NCBI RefSeq assembly: GCF_042649125.1
Contig: NZ_JBHRYQ010000001.1
Span: 248,001-312,000 of the forward strand
Source: Leadbetterella lacunae
GTDB taxonomy: Bacteria > Bacteroidota > Bacteroidia > Cytophagales > Spirosomataceae
DNA: 64,000 bases
Direction: 5' to 3'
Position numbers and translations under genes: made by a program. Below the pieces are notes generated by a model, which had not been told where the DNA came from, did no database searches, and was given only the letters and a program-made list of their open reading frames with translations. How positions within the stretch are numbered: position 1 is the first letter of the stretch; the number at the start of each line of letters is the position of its first letter. Below, one piece after another: positions 34,065 to 43,062 of this stretch.

Positions 34065-34904
34065 ATGATATTAAATCTAGACGTAAATTTCAAACCTATA
34101 GTAGGTGATGAGATTAAATTTGAAAGCTTCACATTCTCTGGAGGGGAGCCACATATTAAAATCAATTCTGATTTTGATAAATCTAAAAATATCACAATTA
34201 CTCACAGGCTAAATTCATTCAATGATTTAGGCTTACTTTGTTTAGCCGTAGATGCTCTTCGTAGAATGGAAGCTAAATTAGACACTTTAATTATTCCTTA
34301 TTTCCCATCTGCAAGACAAGATAGGGTAATGGTTAGAGGTGAGGCACTTTCAGTAAAAGTTTATGCAGATATTATTAATGGATTCAAGTTTAGGAAAGTG
34401 TATGTTTTCGATGCTCATTCTGAAGTTACAGCAGCAGTTCTTAACAATTGCGAAGTAATAACAAACCACAAATTTATAGAAAAAGTAATTCAAGTAACAG
34501 GAACAGAAGTTTTACTTATTTCTCCAGATGGTGGTGCACTTAAAAAAATCTATAAAGTTTCGGAATTTTTAGGTGGGATAGATGTGGTAGAATGTAGCAA
34601 AAGTCGAAATGTTAAAACAGGAAAACTATCTGGTTTTAAAGTCTATTCAGAAGGTTTACAAAATAAAGACTGTTTAATTGTAGATGACATCTGCGATGGG
34701 GGAGGAACATTTATCGGTTTAGCTGAGGAGCTTAAAAATAAAAATGCAGGTAAACTTTTTTTAGCGATTAGCCACGGTATTTTCAGTAAAGGCTTTGATA
34801 GTTTAACGTGTTTTGAACGAGTTTTTACAACTGATTCATTCAAAACACTTGAAGGTGAATTTCTTACTCAAATAAAGCTATCTAATGAAATATTCAGTAA
34901 ATAA
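34065..34904 (+). CDS. prs: Ribose-phosphate pyrophosphokinase (PRPP synthetase)
   Basis: A 279-residue PRPP synthetase, somewhat shorter than the usual 310-320. Visible landmarks are IPYFPSARQDRVMVRGEALS (ATP/flexible-loop region), FRKVYVFDAHSEVTAAVL, and the PRPP-binding loop CLIVDDICDGGGTFIGLA. It makes PRPP from ribose 5-phosphate and ATP. In this operon PRPP feeds the NadV-type enzyme three genes later, so it is probably a dedicated salvage copy and not the housekeeping gene. It overlaps the NADAR gene by 20 bases. Confidence 0.9.
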   Translation: MILNLDVNFKPIVGDEIKFESFTFSGGEPHIKINSDFDKSKNITITHRLNSFNDLGLLCLAVDALRRMEAKLDTLIIPYFPSARQDRVMVRGEALSVKVYADIINGFKFRKVYVFDAHSEVTAAVLNNCEVITNHKFIEKVIQVTGTEVLLISPDGGALKKIYKVSEFLGGIDVVECSKSRNVKTGKLSGFKVYSEGLQNKDCLIVDDICDGGGTFIGLAEELKNKNAGKLFLAISHGIFSKGFDSLTCFERVFTTDSFKTLEGEFLTQIKLSNEIFSK

Positions 34905-35415
34905 ACTTAAAGAAAATAATGAATTTCTTTTCTTTTGGGGACATACTCCTTCAAAAAGTGGAAAAGTTTCTAAATCTTGCTTCAGTCAGTGGTGGGAGGG
35001 TGCTTTTGTAGTAGAAGAAAAAGAGTATAAAACTGCTGAACATTGGATGATGGCCAAAAAAGCTGAACTTTTTAAAGACGACGAAACACTACAGAAAGTT
35101 TTAAATTCAGAGACAGCTTCGGATGCTAAAAAGGCAGGAAGGGAAGTTAAAGGTTATATTGATAAAATATGGATGAAAAATAGGTTTCAGATAGTTAAAG
35201 AAGGAAACCTTCATAAATTTAGCCAAAACCAAGAGCTTAAAATGTTTTTATTAAATACTGAAAACAAAGTACTTGTAGAAGCAAGTCCGTATGATCCATT
35301 ATGGGGAATAGGTATGGCTGTAAGCCATACTGAAATAAACAAACCGGAAAAATGGTTGGGGCTTAACTTACTAGGTTTCGCACTTATGGAAGTAAGAGAT
35401 GAATTATCATTATAA
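34885..35415 (+). CDS. NADAR-family (YbiA-like) protein
   Basis: A 176-residue NADAR-domain protein: NEFLFFWGHTPSKSGKVSKS, the hallmark FSQWWEGAFVVEEKEYKTAE, HWMMAKKAELFKDDETLQKV and a C-terminal LVEASPYDPLWGIGMA. NADAR enzymes cleave N-glycosidic bonds, acting on N-ribosylated intermediates such as riboflavin precursors or on ADP-ribosylated bases, and are linked to NAD/ADP-ribose metabolism. Placement between prs and a macrodomain gene supports an ADP-ribose-related role. It overlaps prs by 20 bases. Confidence 0.9.
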   Translation: MKYSVNKLKENNEFLFFWGHTPSKSGKVSKSCFSQWWEGAFVVEEKEYKTAEHWMMAKKAELFKDDETLQKVLNSETASDAKKAGREVKGYIDKIWMKNRFQIVKEGNLHKFSQNQELKMFLLNTENKVLVEASPYDPLWGIGMAVSHTEINKPEKWLGLNLLGFALMEVRDELSL

Positions 35416-35419
35416 TACT

Positions 35420-35941
35420 ATGTTAGTAGAGGTTATAAAAGGTGATATTACGGATTTAAAAGTGGATGCTATAGTAAATGCGGCAAACTCTTCACTATTA
35501 GGTGGAGGTGGTGTTGATGGAGCAATTCATAGAAAAGGGGGAAGTCAAATTTTAGAAGAATGTATACAAATTAGGAATAAACAAGGAGGTTGTAGTATTG
35601 GAAAAGCGGTGATTACTCCTGCTGGAAATTTACCTTCTAAATTTGTTATTCATACCGTCGGTCCATATTGGAATGGCGAAAGTGTAGAAAATCGGAAATT
35701 ATTGGCGGAATGCTATTTGAGTTGCTTGAACCTTGCGATTAAAAACAATATTAGAACAATTGCCTTTCCAAATATAAGCACAGGGGTCTATCATTTTCCT
35801 AAAGAAATTGCTGTGGAAATAGTGATTCAAACCATTAAAGGTTTTATAGACAAGGAAAAAATAGACAAACTAATATTTGTGTGTTTTGACGATGAGAATT
35901 TTTATTTGTACCGACAAAAAATTAAAATTATAAATAAGTAA
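35420..35941 (+). CDS. Macrodomain protein, O-acetyl-ADP-ribose deacetylase-like
   Basis: A 173-residue macrodomain from the ATG at 35420, which gives the family start MLVEVIKGDITDLKVDAIVN; an upstream ATG at 35399 adds seven atypical residues. Diagnostic loops are NAANSSLLGGGGVDGAIHRK and FPNISTGVYHFPKEIAVEIV (ADP-ribose-binding). Such enzymes deacetylate O-acetyl-ADP-ribose and remove mono-ADP-ribose from proteins. Together with NADAR it may clear ADP-ribose products before nicotinamide and ribose recycling. It ends 3 bases before the nadV gene. Confidence 0.93.
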   Translation: MLVEVIKGDITDLKVDAIVNAANSSLLGGGGVDGAIHRKGGSQILEECIQIRNKQGGCSIGKAVITPAGNLPSKFVIHTVGPYWNGESVENRKLLAECYLSCLNLAIKNNIRTIAFPNISTGVYHFPKEIAVEIVIQTIKGFIDKEKIDKLIFVCFDDENFYLYRQKIKIINK

Positions 35942-35944
35942 GAA

Positions 35945-37393
35945 ATGAACCCACTACTACTCACAGATGGCTACAAAGTAGACCATAGAAGACAATATCC
36001 AGATGGAACCACCTTAGTTTATTCAAATTGGACTCCAAGAAAGAGTCGTATAGAAGGTGTGGAAAAAGTTGTTTTTTTTGGATTACAATATTTTATTAAA
36101 AAGTACATTTTAGAAGATTTTGAAACTCATTTTTTTAATCAGCCCAAGGAAAAAGTTGTTGCAGAATATAGTCGATTAATCAATAATTACTTAGGGGAGA
36201 ATCAAGTTGGTACAAAACATATTGAAGATCTTCATGACTTAGGGTATATACCAATGGTGATAAAAGCATTACCAGAAGGGGCGTGTGTACCAATTAGGAT
36301 ACCAATGTTTACGATGTACAATACCTTGCCGGAGTTTTTTTGGTTAACAAATTATTTCGAAACTTTGGTTTCTGCTGTAGTTTGGATGCCTTGCACTTCT
36401 GCAACTATTGCAAAACAATATAGAAAAGTGTTAGATAAATTTGCAAATGAAACCTCATCAGTTCCTGAGTTTGTAGATTGGCAAGGTCATGATTTTTCAA
36501 TGAGAGGTATGGCTGGTATTGAGGCTAGTTTAATTTCAGCTTGTGGTCACTTATTGAGCTTTAGCGGTACAGATACTATTCCCGCTATTAGTTTTTTAGA
36601 GCATTATTATAATGCTAATTCAAACAATGAATTAATTGGAGGTTCAGTTTCCGCAACTGAGCATAGTGTAATGTGTATGGGAACAATTGAGGATGAAATT
36701 GGAACTTTCAGAAGGTTGATTTGTGAAGTATATCCGAAAGGAATAGTCTCTATCGTATCTGACACTTGGGACTTATGGAAGGTTCTAACTGTTTACATGC
36801 CAGAATTGAAAAATGAAATATTGAATAGAAATGGCAAAGTGGTGATTAGACCTGACAGTGGCGACCCGGTTGATATTATTTGTGGCAATCCAAATGGTAT
36901 TAATGAAAATGAAAGGAAGGGGGTAATCGAATTACTCTGGGAAACTTTTGGTGGTTCAGTTAACTCTAAAGGATTCAAAGAGTTGGATTCTCATATAGGA
37001 GCAATTTATGGAGATAGTATTACAGTTGATAGAGCAACTCAAATTTGTGAACGACTTAAACTAAAAGGATTTTCATCCACAAATGTAGTTTTAGGTATAG
37101 GTTCATATACATATCAGTATAATACTAGAGATACTTTTGGATTCGCAATGAAAGCCACCTATGGTGAAGTAAATGGGGAAGGTAGGGAAATCTTCAAAGA
37201 CCCTATAACAGATGATGGAACTAAAAAATCAGCAAAAGGTCTTATGAGGATAGATTTAGCAAATGAAACATATGTTCTAACCGATCAAGTTACTTGGAAT
37301 GAAGAGGAACAAGGCGAACTCAAAGAGGTTTTTAGAGATGGAAAATTACTTTTAGATCAAACTTTATCTGAAATTAGATTGCGATTGAAGTAA
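35945..37393 (+). CDS. nadV: Nicotinamide phosphoribosyltransferase (NAMPT/NadV type)
   Basis: A 482-residue enzyme of the NAMPT family. Family segments include MNPLLLTDGYKVDHRRQYP, YSNWTPRKSRIEGVEKVVFF, FSMRGMAGIEASLISACGHL, SGTDTIPAISFLEHYYNA, the catalytic-His stretch GGSVSATEHSVMCMG and the PRPP-binding VIRPDSGDPVD. It converts nicotinamide plus PRPP to nicotinamide mononucleotide. The operon supplies PRPP but no NMN adenylyltransferase, so that step must be encoded elsewhere. It is the last gene before a strong terminator. Confidence 0.94.
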   Translation: MNPLLLTDGYKVDHRRQYPDGTTLVYSNWTPRKSRIEGVEKVVFFGLQYFIKKYILEDFETHFFNQPKEKVVAEYSRLINNYLGENQVGTKHIEDLHDLGYIPMVIKALPEGACVPIRIPMFTMYNTLPEFFWLTNYFETLVSAVVWMPCTSATIAKQYRKVLDKFANETSSVPEFVDWQGHDFSMRGMAGIEASLISACGHLLSFSGTDTIPAISFLEHYYNANSNNELIGGSVSATEHSVMCMGTIEDEIGTFRRLICEVYPKGIVSIVSDTWDLWKVLTVYMPELKNEILNRNGKVVIRPDSGDPVDIICGNPNGINENERKGVIELLWETFGGSVNSKGFKELDSHIGAIYGDSITVDRATQICERLKLKGFSSTNVVLGIGSYTYQYNTRDTFGFAMKATYGEVNGEGREIFKDPITDDGTKKSAKGLMRIDLANETYVLTDQVTWNEEEQGELKEVFRDGKLLLDQTLSEIRLRLK

Positions 37394-37420
37394 ATAGAAA
37401 TTTGGTTTGAAATAAATTCT

Positions 37421-37463
37421 ACGATACATTACTGTTTTGAAAGTAATGTATCGTTTTTTTTTT
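37421..37463 (+). terminator. Strong terminator of the NAD salvage operon
   Basis: A perfect 13-bp stem, ACGATACATTACT (37421-37433) with AGTAATGTATCGT (37442-37454), an 8-base loop and an uninterrupted T run. Confidence 0.93.
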
Positions 37464-37501
37464 AAAAAAACCAACTCAAGCATCCTCAAGTTGGTTTTTA
37501 G
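37464..37501 (-). terminator. Terminator of the CzcCBA-type operon (minus strand)
   Basis: AAAAACCAACT (37466-37476) pairs with AGTTGGTTTTT (37489-37499). On the minus strand the hairpin follows the czcA-like gene and is followed by a T run (A run at 37464-37470). Confidence 0.82.
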
Positions 37502-37544
37502 ACTTATTATAACCCCTTACTATCCTAGCTGAATAGATAAGTTT

Positions 37545-40500
37545 TTATTCTATCGCTCTGAATTTTGACCTGTAGAAAATCCAGAAGATGATAGGAAACA
37601 CCAATAACGTAAGTATGGTGGCTGTTATTAGGCCGCCAATGATTACTATCGCAAGTGGTTTCTGTGACTCTGAGCCTATGCCCGTACTAATAGCTGCTGG
37701 CAATAGCCCGATTGAGGCCATTAATGCGGTCATTACTACTGGGCGTGTTCTTACTTTTACAGCTTCTAAAATTGCCGTGTCTAGTGTAAGTTTTTGCTTA
37801 ATATTAGTATGAAATTCTGAAATCAGTAAAACGCCATTTTGAATACAAATACCAAATAGAGCGATAAACCCGACTCCGCCAGAAATACCAAAGTTAGTAC
37901 CTGTGATGTGTAAAGCCGCGATACCTCCTATGATAGCGAAAGGCACGTTGGTAAGTACTAGTAGTGAGTCTTTTACATTGCCAAACATTATGAAAAGTAA
38001 AACGAATATTCCCGCTAAACTAATCGGTACCATCTGCCCTAAAGTACCTGTGGCACGCACCTGATTTTCAAATTCTCCGGTCCAACCTACGCTGTAGCCT
38101 TGTGGCAAATCTATGTTTTTAGCTACGTTTTTTTGAGCCTCGGCTATTGTACTTCCAAGGTCACGGTCACGCACCGAAAACTTAACGCCAATGAATCTTT
38201 TGGTGTTGTCGCGGTAAATGAATGCCGGACCCGTTAGTTTTTTGATGGTCGCAATCTCTTTAAGTGGAAACTTGTTGCCGTCTATGGTTGGCACCTTTAG
38301 GTTTCCTATGTCTTGCTCGTCTTCTCGGTATTGTTTTTGGTACCTTACTCGGATATCAAATTTTTTCTCACCTTCATATTTTTGGGTTGCAGTTTTTCCT
38401 CCGAATGCCATTTCTAACACCGCTTGGGCGTCGGCCACTTTTATTCCAAATGCCGCCATTTTTTCTCTGTCTAGCACTACGCTCACTTCGGGCTGGCCCA
38501 CGTTTCTAAGTATACCTACGTCTTTGATGCCGTCTACGTGTTCTATTTGTTTGATAACCTTGTTGGCTATTTTATCAAGCTCTTCGAGGTCGTCGCCATA
38601 AATTTTCACCGCATTTGAGGCATTTATTCCGGCCACACTTTCGGCTACGTTGTCTATGATGGGCTGCGAATAGTTAAAGCCAATCCCTTGGTATTTCGAC
38701 AGGGAATCGTCCATTTCTCTCACGAGGTCGTCCATGCTTATTTTACGCTTCCATTCTTCTTGGTGTTTGAGATTTACCTGCATTTGTACGTAATAAAAAC
38801 CACTTGGGTCGGTACCGTCGTTGCTTCGGCCTACTTGGCTAAGTACGCCGTTTACTTCCTCAAATTTTTGAAGTTCTTTTCTCAAAATTGCCGTTTTCTT
38901 AACGGTCTCAGGCAAACTTTGGCTCATAGGAAACTTAGCTTCTACCCAAAGGGCACCTTCGTTTAGTTGAGGTAAAAATTCGGTACCCAAAAACTTTGCT
39001 GAAAATATTGCCAGTGAGATAATTACGAGGGTAACGGCCAAGGTTTTACGTTTGTGTTTGAAAGTCCAAGTGAATCCTTTTTCTACGAGTCTGTTCCAAA
39101 AGTTTACAAACGGATTGTTCTTTTCGCGTACATTTTTATTTAAGAAAATATGGCAAAGAACAGGAACCAAAGTCAAAGTGAAAATAAGAGCTCCCAACAA
39201 TGCAAAACCCAAAGTGTAGGCTAGGGGAGAGAACATCTTTCCTTCTACTTTTTGAAAAGCAAAAATGGGCAAAAGGGCCGTTATAATAATCAATTTTGAA
39301 AAGAATATAGCTTTCCCGAGCTCCGTTCCAGTCTTTTTTATTACCCCGGCTATGGCCAGTTTGTTATATTTTTCCATACCTCTTTTGTGAGCTATGTGGT
39401 CTAGGGTCACAAATATCCCTTCCACCATAACTACGGCACCGTCTATGATGATGCCGAAGTCAACCGCCCCCAACGATAGCAAATTGGCACTCATGCCTTT
39501 TAGTTTTAAACACAAAAATGCAAAAAGCAAAGATAATGGAATAATGATGGACACCGTAACGGTGGTTCGCCAGTCTGCCATAAACAAAAAAACGATAACC
39601 GTCACAAACAAGATACCCTCTAGCATATTATGCATAACAGTGGTGGTCGTAAAGTTCATGAGGTTGTCACGATCATAAAACGTAACCATTTCTACGTCTT
39701 TTGGCAATACGTGTTCGTTTAGGTCCGCTATTTTTTCTTTTATTCTGCCTAATACTTCCTTCGGGTTTTCGCCTTTTCGCATCACCACTATGCCTTCCAC
39801 CACGTCGTCGTTGTCGTTTAGGCCCACTTGACCCACACGAGGCATTGAGCTTTCAAAGACGTCGGCGAGGTTTTTGACCAATATTGGGTTTCCGCCTGCT
39901 TCGTCTACTATTATGTTTTCTATGTCGGCTTGGCTGCCCAAAAGACCCACACCACGGACTACATAAGCTTGTCCGTTTTTCTCAATTACGTCACCGCCTA
40001 CGTTGATATTGCTCTGACTTACGGCCTCATAAACTTGCAGCGGCGTAATGTCATATTTGGCTAGTCGGTTAGGATCTACGCTTACTTCATAGGTTTTTTC
40101 TTGTCCACCAAAAGCCACCAAGTCAGCCACACCTGGCACTGCTCTCAGTTGGCGGTCAATCACCCAGTTTTGTATTGTGAGCAATTCCTTTGAATCTCTT
40201 TTTGGGCTTTTTAGGGTATATCTAAACACCTCACCCGTAGGTCCGTATGGGGGTTGCACATCCGGACTTACGCCATCAGGGAGCGATATGGTGGCGAGCT
40301 GATTGTTTACCTGTTGTCTCGCAAAAAAGTCTTCAACGCCATCGTCGAAAATGATTTTAATGACCGAAAGACCAAACATGGTGATGCTCCTTACGCTCGT
40401 TTTTTTCTGAACCGAGTTCATGGCTATTTCTACCGGAGTAGTCACGAAACGCTCAATTTCTTCGGCACTTCGGCCGTTCCATTCGGTTACAATTATTATC

Positions 40501-40646
40501 TGTGTGTTGGTTACATCAGGAAAGGCTTCGATTGGCATATTTTTAAATGCCACCACACCTGATATCACCAATGCACCTACCCAAAAGAAGGTGAAAGGCT
40601 TATTCTTTAAAGAAAAAGCAATTATGTTTTTTATGAACTTATTCAT
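37545..40646 (-). CDS. czcA: CzcA-type heavy-metal RND efflux pump
   Basis: A 1033-residue inner-membrane RND permease of the HME family. Twelve membrane helices are present. The key intramembrane motif AVDFGIIIDGAVVMVEG (about 397-413) carries the two aspartates and glutamate of CzcA-type divalent-cation pumps; monovalent CusA pumps differ here. The start RFVTTPVEIAMNSV and the late GGVGFIALFGICIQNGVLLI are typical. It drives Zn, Co, Cd or Ni export by proton exchange; the particular metal is not certain. It lies in one run with the adaptor, outer-membrane channel and two-component genes. Confidence 0.94.
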   Translation of the reverse strand: MNKFIKNIIAFSLKNKPFTFFWVGALVISGVVAFKNMPIEAFPDVTNTQIIIVTEWNGRSAEEIERFVTTPVEIAMNSVQKKTSVRSITMFGLSVIKIIFDDGVEDFFARQQVNNQLATISLPDGVSPDVQPPYGPTGEVFRYTLKSPKRDSKELLTIQNWVIDRQLRAVPGVADLVAFGGQEKTYEVSVDPNRLAKYDITPLQVYEAVSQSNINVGGDVIEKNGQAYVVRGVGLLGSQADIENIIVDEAGGNPILVKNLADVFESSMPRVGQVGLNDNDDVVEGIVVMRKGENPKEVLGRIKEKIADLNEHVLPKDVEMVTFYDRDNLMNFTTTTVMHNMLEGILFVTVIVFLFMADWRTTVTVSIIIPLSLLFAFLCLKLKGMSANLLSLGAVDFGIIIDGAVVMVEGIFVTLDHIAHKRGMEKYNKLAIAGVIKKTGTELGKAIFFSKLIIITALLPIFAFQKVEGKMFSPLAYTLGFALLGALIFTLTLVPVLCHIFLNKNVREKNNPFVNFWNRLVEKGFTWTFKHKRKTLAVTLVIISLAIFSAKFLGTEFLPQLNEGALWVEAKFPMSQSLPETVKKTAILRKELQKFEEVNGVLSQVGRSNDGTDPSGFYYVQMQVNLKHQEEWKRKISMDDLVREMDDSLSKYQGIGFNYSQPIIDNVAESVAGINASNAVKIYGDDLEELDKIANKVIKQIEHVDGIKDVGILRNVGQPEVSVVLDREKMAAFGIKVADAQAVLEMAFGGKTATQKYEGEKKFDIRVRYQKQYREDEQDIGNLKVPTIDGNKFPLKEIATIKKLTGPAFIYRDNTKRFIGVKFSVRDRDLGSTIAEAQKNVAKNIDLPQGYSVGWTGEFENQVRATGTLGQMVPISLAGIFVLLFIMFGNVKDSLLVLTNVPFAIIGGIAALHITGTNFGISGGVGFIALFGICIQNGVLLISEFHTNIKQKLTLDTAILEAVKVRTRPVVMTALMASIGLLPAAISTGIGSESQKPLAIVIIGGLITATILTLLVFPIIFWIFYRSKFRAIE

Positions 40647-40653
40647 CTTTTAA

Positions 40654-41730
40654 TCAATCGTTTAGGGCGTCGTAAATTAGCAATTGATTTTCGGTGATTA
40701 CCTTTTCGCCAATGGCAAGGCCAGAAGTTATATACGTCACATCGCCTACTTGTCTAAACACTTCCACCTGTCTGGTTTCTATGTTGTTGCGGTCTTTAAA
40801 TATCATCACGTAGCTTTTGCTTTTATCAAAAATTACGGCCTGCGAAGGCACCGATATCATCGACGTGTTTTCGTTATATGAGAGTTTTATGGTGGCTCTC
40901 ATTTCTGGTTTTAGTAAAAAATCTTTGTTAGAAAGCTTAATTCTAACTTTCATGGCCTTGGTTTCAGGGTCGATGATGTTAAAGATTTTGTCTACTCGGC
41001 CATAAAACTTTTTGTCAGGATAACTCAATGTGCTCACGGCAGCGTCAATACCCAATTTTACTTGGTTTATGTCGCTCTCGTTTACGTTTGCTATGGCCCA
41101 TACGTCATCTATTTCGGCTATATCGAAGATGTTGTCTGACTTGTCGCTTCTAAGTAGCATGTCAGCATTTATGTTTTTTTGGATTATAAAACCACTCAGC
41201 GGCGAACGAACCTCAAAAGTGGCTCCGCCTTTGATGTTATAAATTTTATACGTTTCCTGAATTCTGTGCAGCTGTGACTGTGCCTTGTCAAAATGGCTCT
41301 TAGCTTCCACCACATCTCTCTCAGGGCTTAGTTTGCCTTCGTAAAGTTCTTGTGCTACTTTTAGACTATTTTTTGCTACCAATAAGTCGTTTTTGGCATC
41401 GTCTAGATCTTTCTCAAAACCCGCCACTTCGGTACTTCTGATGGTTGCTAGCAGCTGTCCTTTTTTTACGTAATCGCCCAATTCCACATATACTTTGGTT
41501 ACGTTTCCTCCTACAATCGGAAATATCTCGATCATTTTGTTGTTGTCTGCCGTTATTTTCCCATAAAAATTAAGCTCGTTTTTAAGAGGCAATTCTTTGG
41601 CTAAGTCAGTTTTGGTTGAGGCCAACATTTTGTCGCTCAATACAAAAGTCTCCTGTACTGTTTCTTCCTTTTTTTCTGTTTTACAGGCAGCGGTAAGGTA
41701 TAAAAGACCGATAATTATATAGATTCTCAT
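40654..41730 (-). CDS. czcB: CzcB-type periplasmic adaptor of the metal efflux pump
   Basis: A 358-residue membrane-fusion protein with a lipoprotein signal (YLTAAC, Cys16). It has the biotinyl-lipoyl half motif around GGNVTKVYVELGDYVKKGQL, a helical hairpin (LDDAKNDLLVAKNSLKVAQ), then the second lipoyl half FEVRSPLSGFIIQKNI and a beta-barrel section with MRATIKLSY. It joins the RND pump to the outer-membrane channel. It ends 7 bases before czcA and starts 4 bases after czcC. Confidence 0.92.
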   Translation of the reverse strand: MRIYIIIGLLYLTAACKTEKKEETVQETFVLSDKMLASTKTDLAKELPLKNELNFYGKITADNNKMIEIFPIVGGNVTKVYVELGDYVKKGQLLATIRSTEVAGFEKDLDDAKNDLLVAKNSLKVAQELYEGKLSPERDVVEAKSHFDKAQSQLHRIQETYKIYNIKGGATFEVRSPLSGFIIQKNINADMLLRSDKSDNIFDIAEIDDVWAIANVNESDINQVKLGIDAAVSTLSYPDKKFYGRVDKIFNIIDPETKAMKVRIKLSNKDFLLKPEMRATIKLSYNENTSMISVPSQAVIFDKSKSYVMIFKDRNNIETRQVEVFRQVGDVTYITSGLAIGEKVITENQLLIYDALND

Positions 41731-41734
41731 TTTC

Positions 41735-42985
41735 TTAAAATATTTCTTTGTTAGTGATATAGTTCAAACTGATGCTGGCCAAAATCCAGCCTTTTTTTAT
41801 TTCGTTTATCTGCAAAGTAGTTTGGTTGTAACTTTCCATAAAGTCGGTAAACTCAAGCATAGAAATGTTTCTTTTTTGAAAATTAGAAACCACACCATCA
41901 TATACCGCCTCGAGGTTTTTTGTGGTAGACTGCTGTATACTATTGAGCTGGTTTTGGTTCATTACATACAGCTTCCAGTATGCGTCTACTTTGGTTTCAA
42001 GTTCAAATTTCTTGTATTCGATATTTGCCTGAGTTTGCTTCACCTGTGTTTCCACTATTTTAATATTTCCTTTGTTTTTGTTCCAAAGCGGTATCGGCAT
42101 GCCAAACGTGAGGTTTATTTGATTTTGGAAAGCTCCACCACGCTGGTCATAAGCTAAGCCTGCGGTTAGATCAGGCGTATTGAGTGATCTTTGCCATTGC
42201 AAAAGCAATTCCTGACTCTCCGAAATTTTCTTGGCGGTTAGGTAATCGAGGTTGTTTTGTAGGGCGTAAGCCAGTATGCTGTCTTTAGATACTTCCGTGT
42301 TTTGGAATTTCGAAACCAGCTGGATTTCATTTACCGAGGGTACTATGGTTTCGGTTACACCGGTGAGCAAAGCCAGTGTTTGCTGAGCCTCTATGGTGCT
42401 TGTTAAGAGGGCATTTTTCTCATTTTTAAGGTCAAGAATCAAACTTTGGAGTCGCACCACTTCTTTAAGGGGAATGTTTCCATTACTCACCTGTTTTTCA
42501 TAATAACCATAAAGGGTCTCGAGCTTGGCTAGTTGGTTTTCTATGGCCGTTATTTTTTGGTTGTCGTAGTAAACTTCATAAAAAGTTTGGGCTAACTCAT
42601 ACTTAAGATTTCTGATAAGCTGCTCAAACTGAAGTTGGGCTATTCCGATGTTAGACTTGGCAAAAGCAACCTCGTTTTTCTTTTTTCCTCCTAAATATAT
42701 GAGTTGCTGTACGGCAAGGCCTTTCTGACCTTTTCCTCCTACGCTAAGCACGCTTTTGTTTTGCGGGTTTATGGCATTAAACTCACCAGACACATAGGGT
42801 AATTCCCATATTTTGGCTTGGATTACGGCTGCTTCAGCTATCGGGATGTTGTATTGTTCTGCTAAAAGCAGCAGGTTGTTTTTTTGTAGTTCCTCTTCAG
42901 CTTCTTTTAGGGTAAGCGTTTTTTGTGCGAAACTTAAAGAGGTGGATAAAATTAAAAATAGAACGATGTTTTTTTTCATTTGCAC
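41735..42985 (-). CDS. czcC: TolC-family outer-membrane channel (CzcC type)
   Basis: A 416-residue exported protein (signal peptide to about residue 20, LSFAQ) made of the two helical repeats typical of TolC proteins: LTLKEAEEELQKNNLLLLAE opens the first, then long amphipathic helices with YELAQTFYEVYYDNQKITAI, and the second repeat with ILAYALQNNLDYLTAKKISE and FGMPIPLWNKNKGNI. It forms the outer-membrane exit duct for the CzcBA complex. Start choice: the ATG at 42985 gives MQMKKNIVLF, while Met3 is an alternative two codons later. Confidence 0.9.
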   Translation of the reverse strand: MQMKKNIVLFLILSTSLSFAQKTLTLKEAEEELQKNNLLLLAEQYNIPIAEAAVIQAKIWELPYVSGEFNAINPQNKSVLSVGGKGQKGLAVQQLIYLGGKKKNEVAFAKSNIGIAQLQFEQLIRNLKYELAQTFYEVYYDNQKITAIENQLAKLETLYGYYEKQVSNGNIPLKEVVRLQSLILDLKNEKNALLTSTIEAQQTLALLTGVTETIVPSVNEIQLVSKFQNTEVSKDSILAYALQNNLDYLTAKKISESQELLLQWQRSLNTPDLTAGLAYDQRGGAFQNQINLTFGMPIPLWNKNKGNIKIVETQVKQTQANIEYKKFELETKVDAYWKLYVMNQNQLNSIQQSTTKNLEAVYDGVVSNFQKRNISMLEFTDFMESYNQTTLQINEIKKGWILASISLNYITNKEIF

Positions 42986-43062
42986 TTTTGAAATGTTTTT
43001 TCAGCGTGCAAAAATGCGTTTGTGAATCTTTAAGGCGGCTTAAATATGGACTTAAAAACACC

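Noticed and set aside
33300..37393. Interpretation of the NAD operon as a DarTG-like toxin-antitoxin system because of the macrodomain and NADAR genes
   Set aside because: There is no DarT-type ADP-ribosyltransferase gene, and the prs, nadV and NrtR-like genes fit NAD salvage better.
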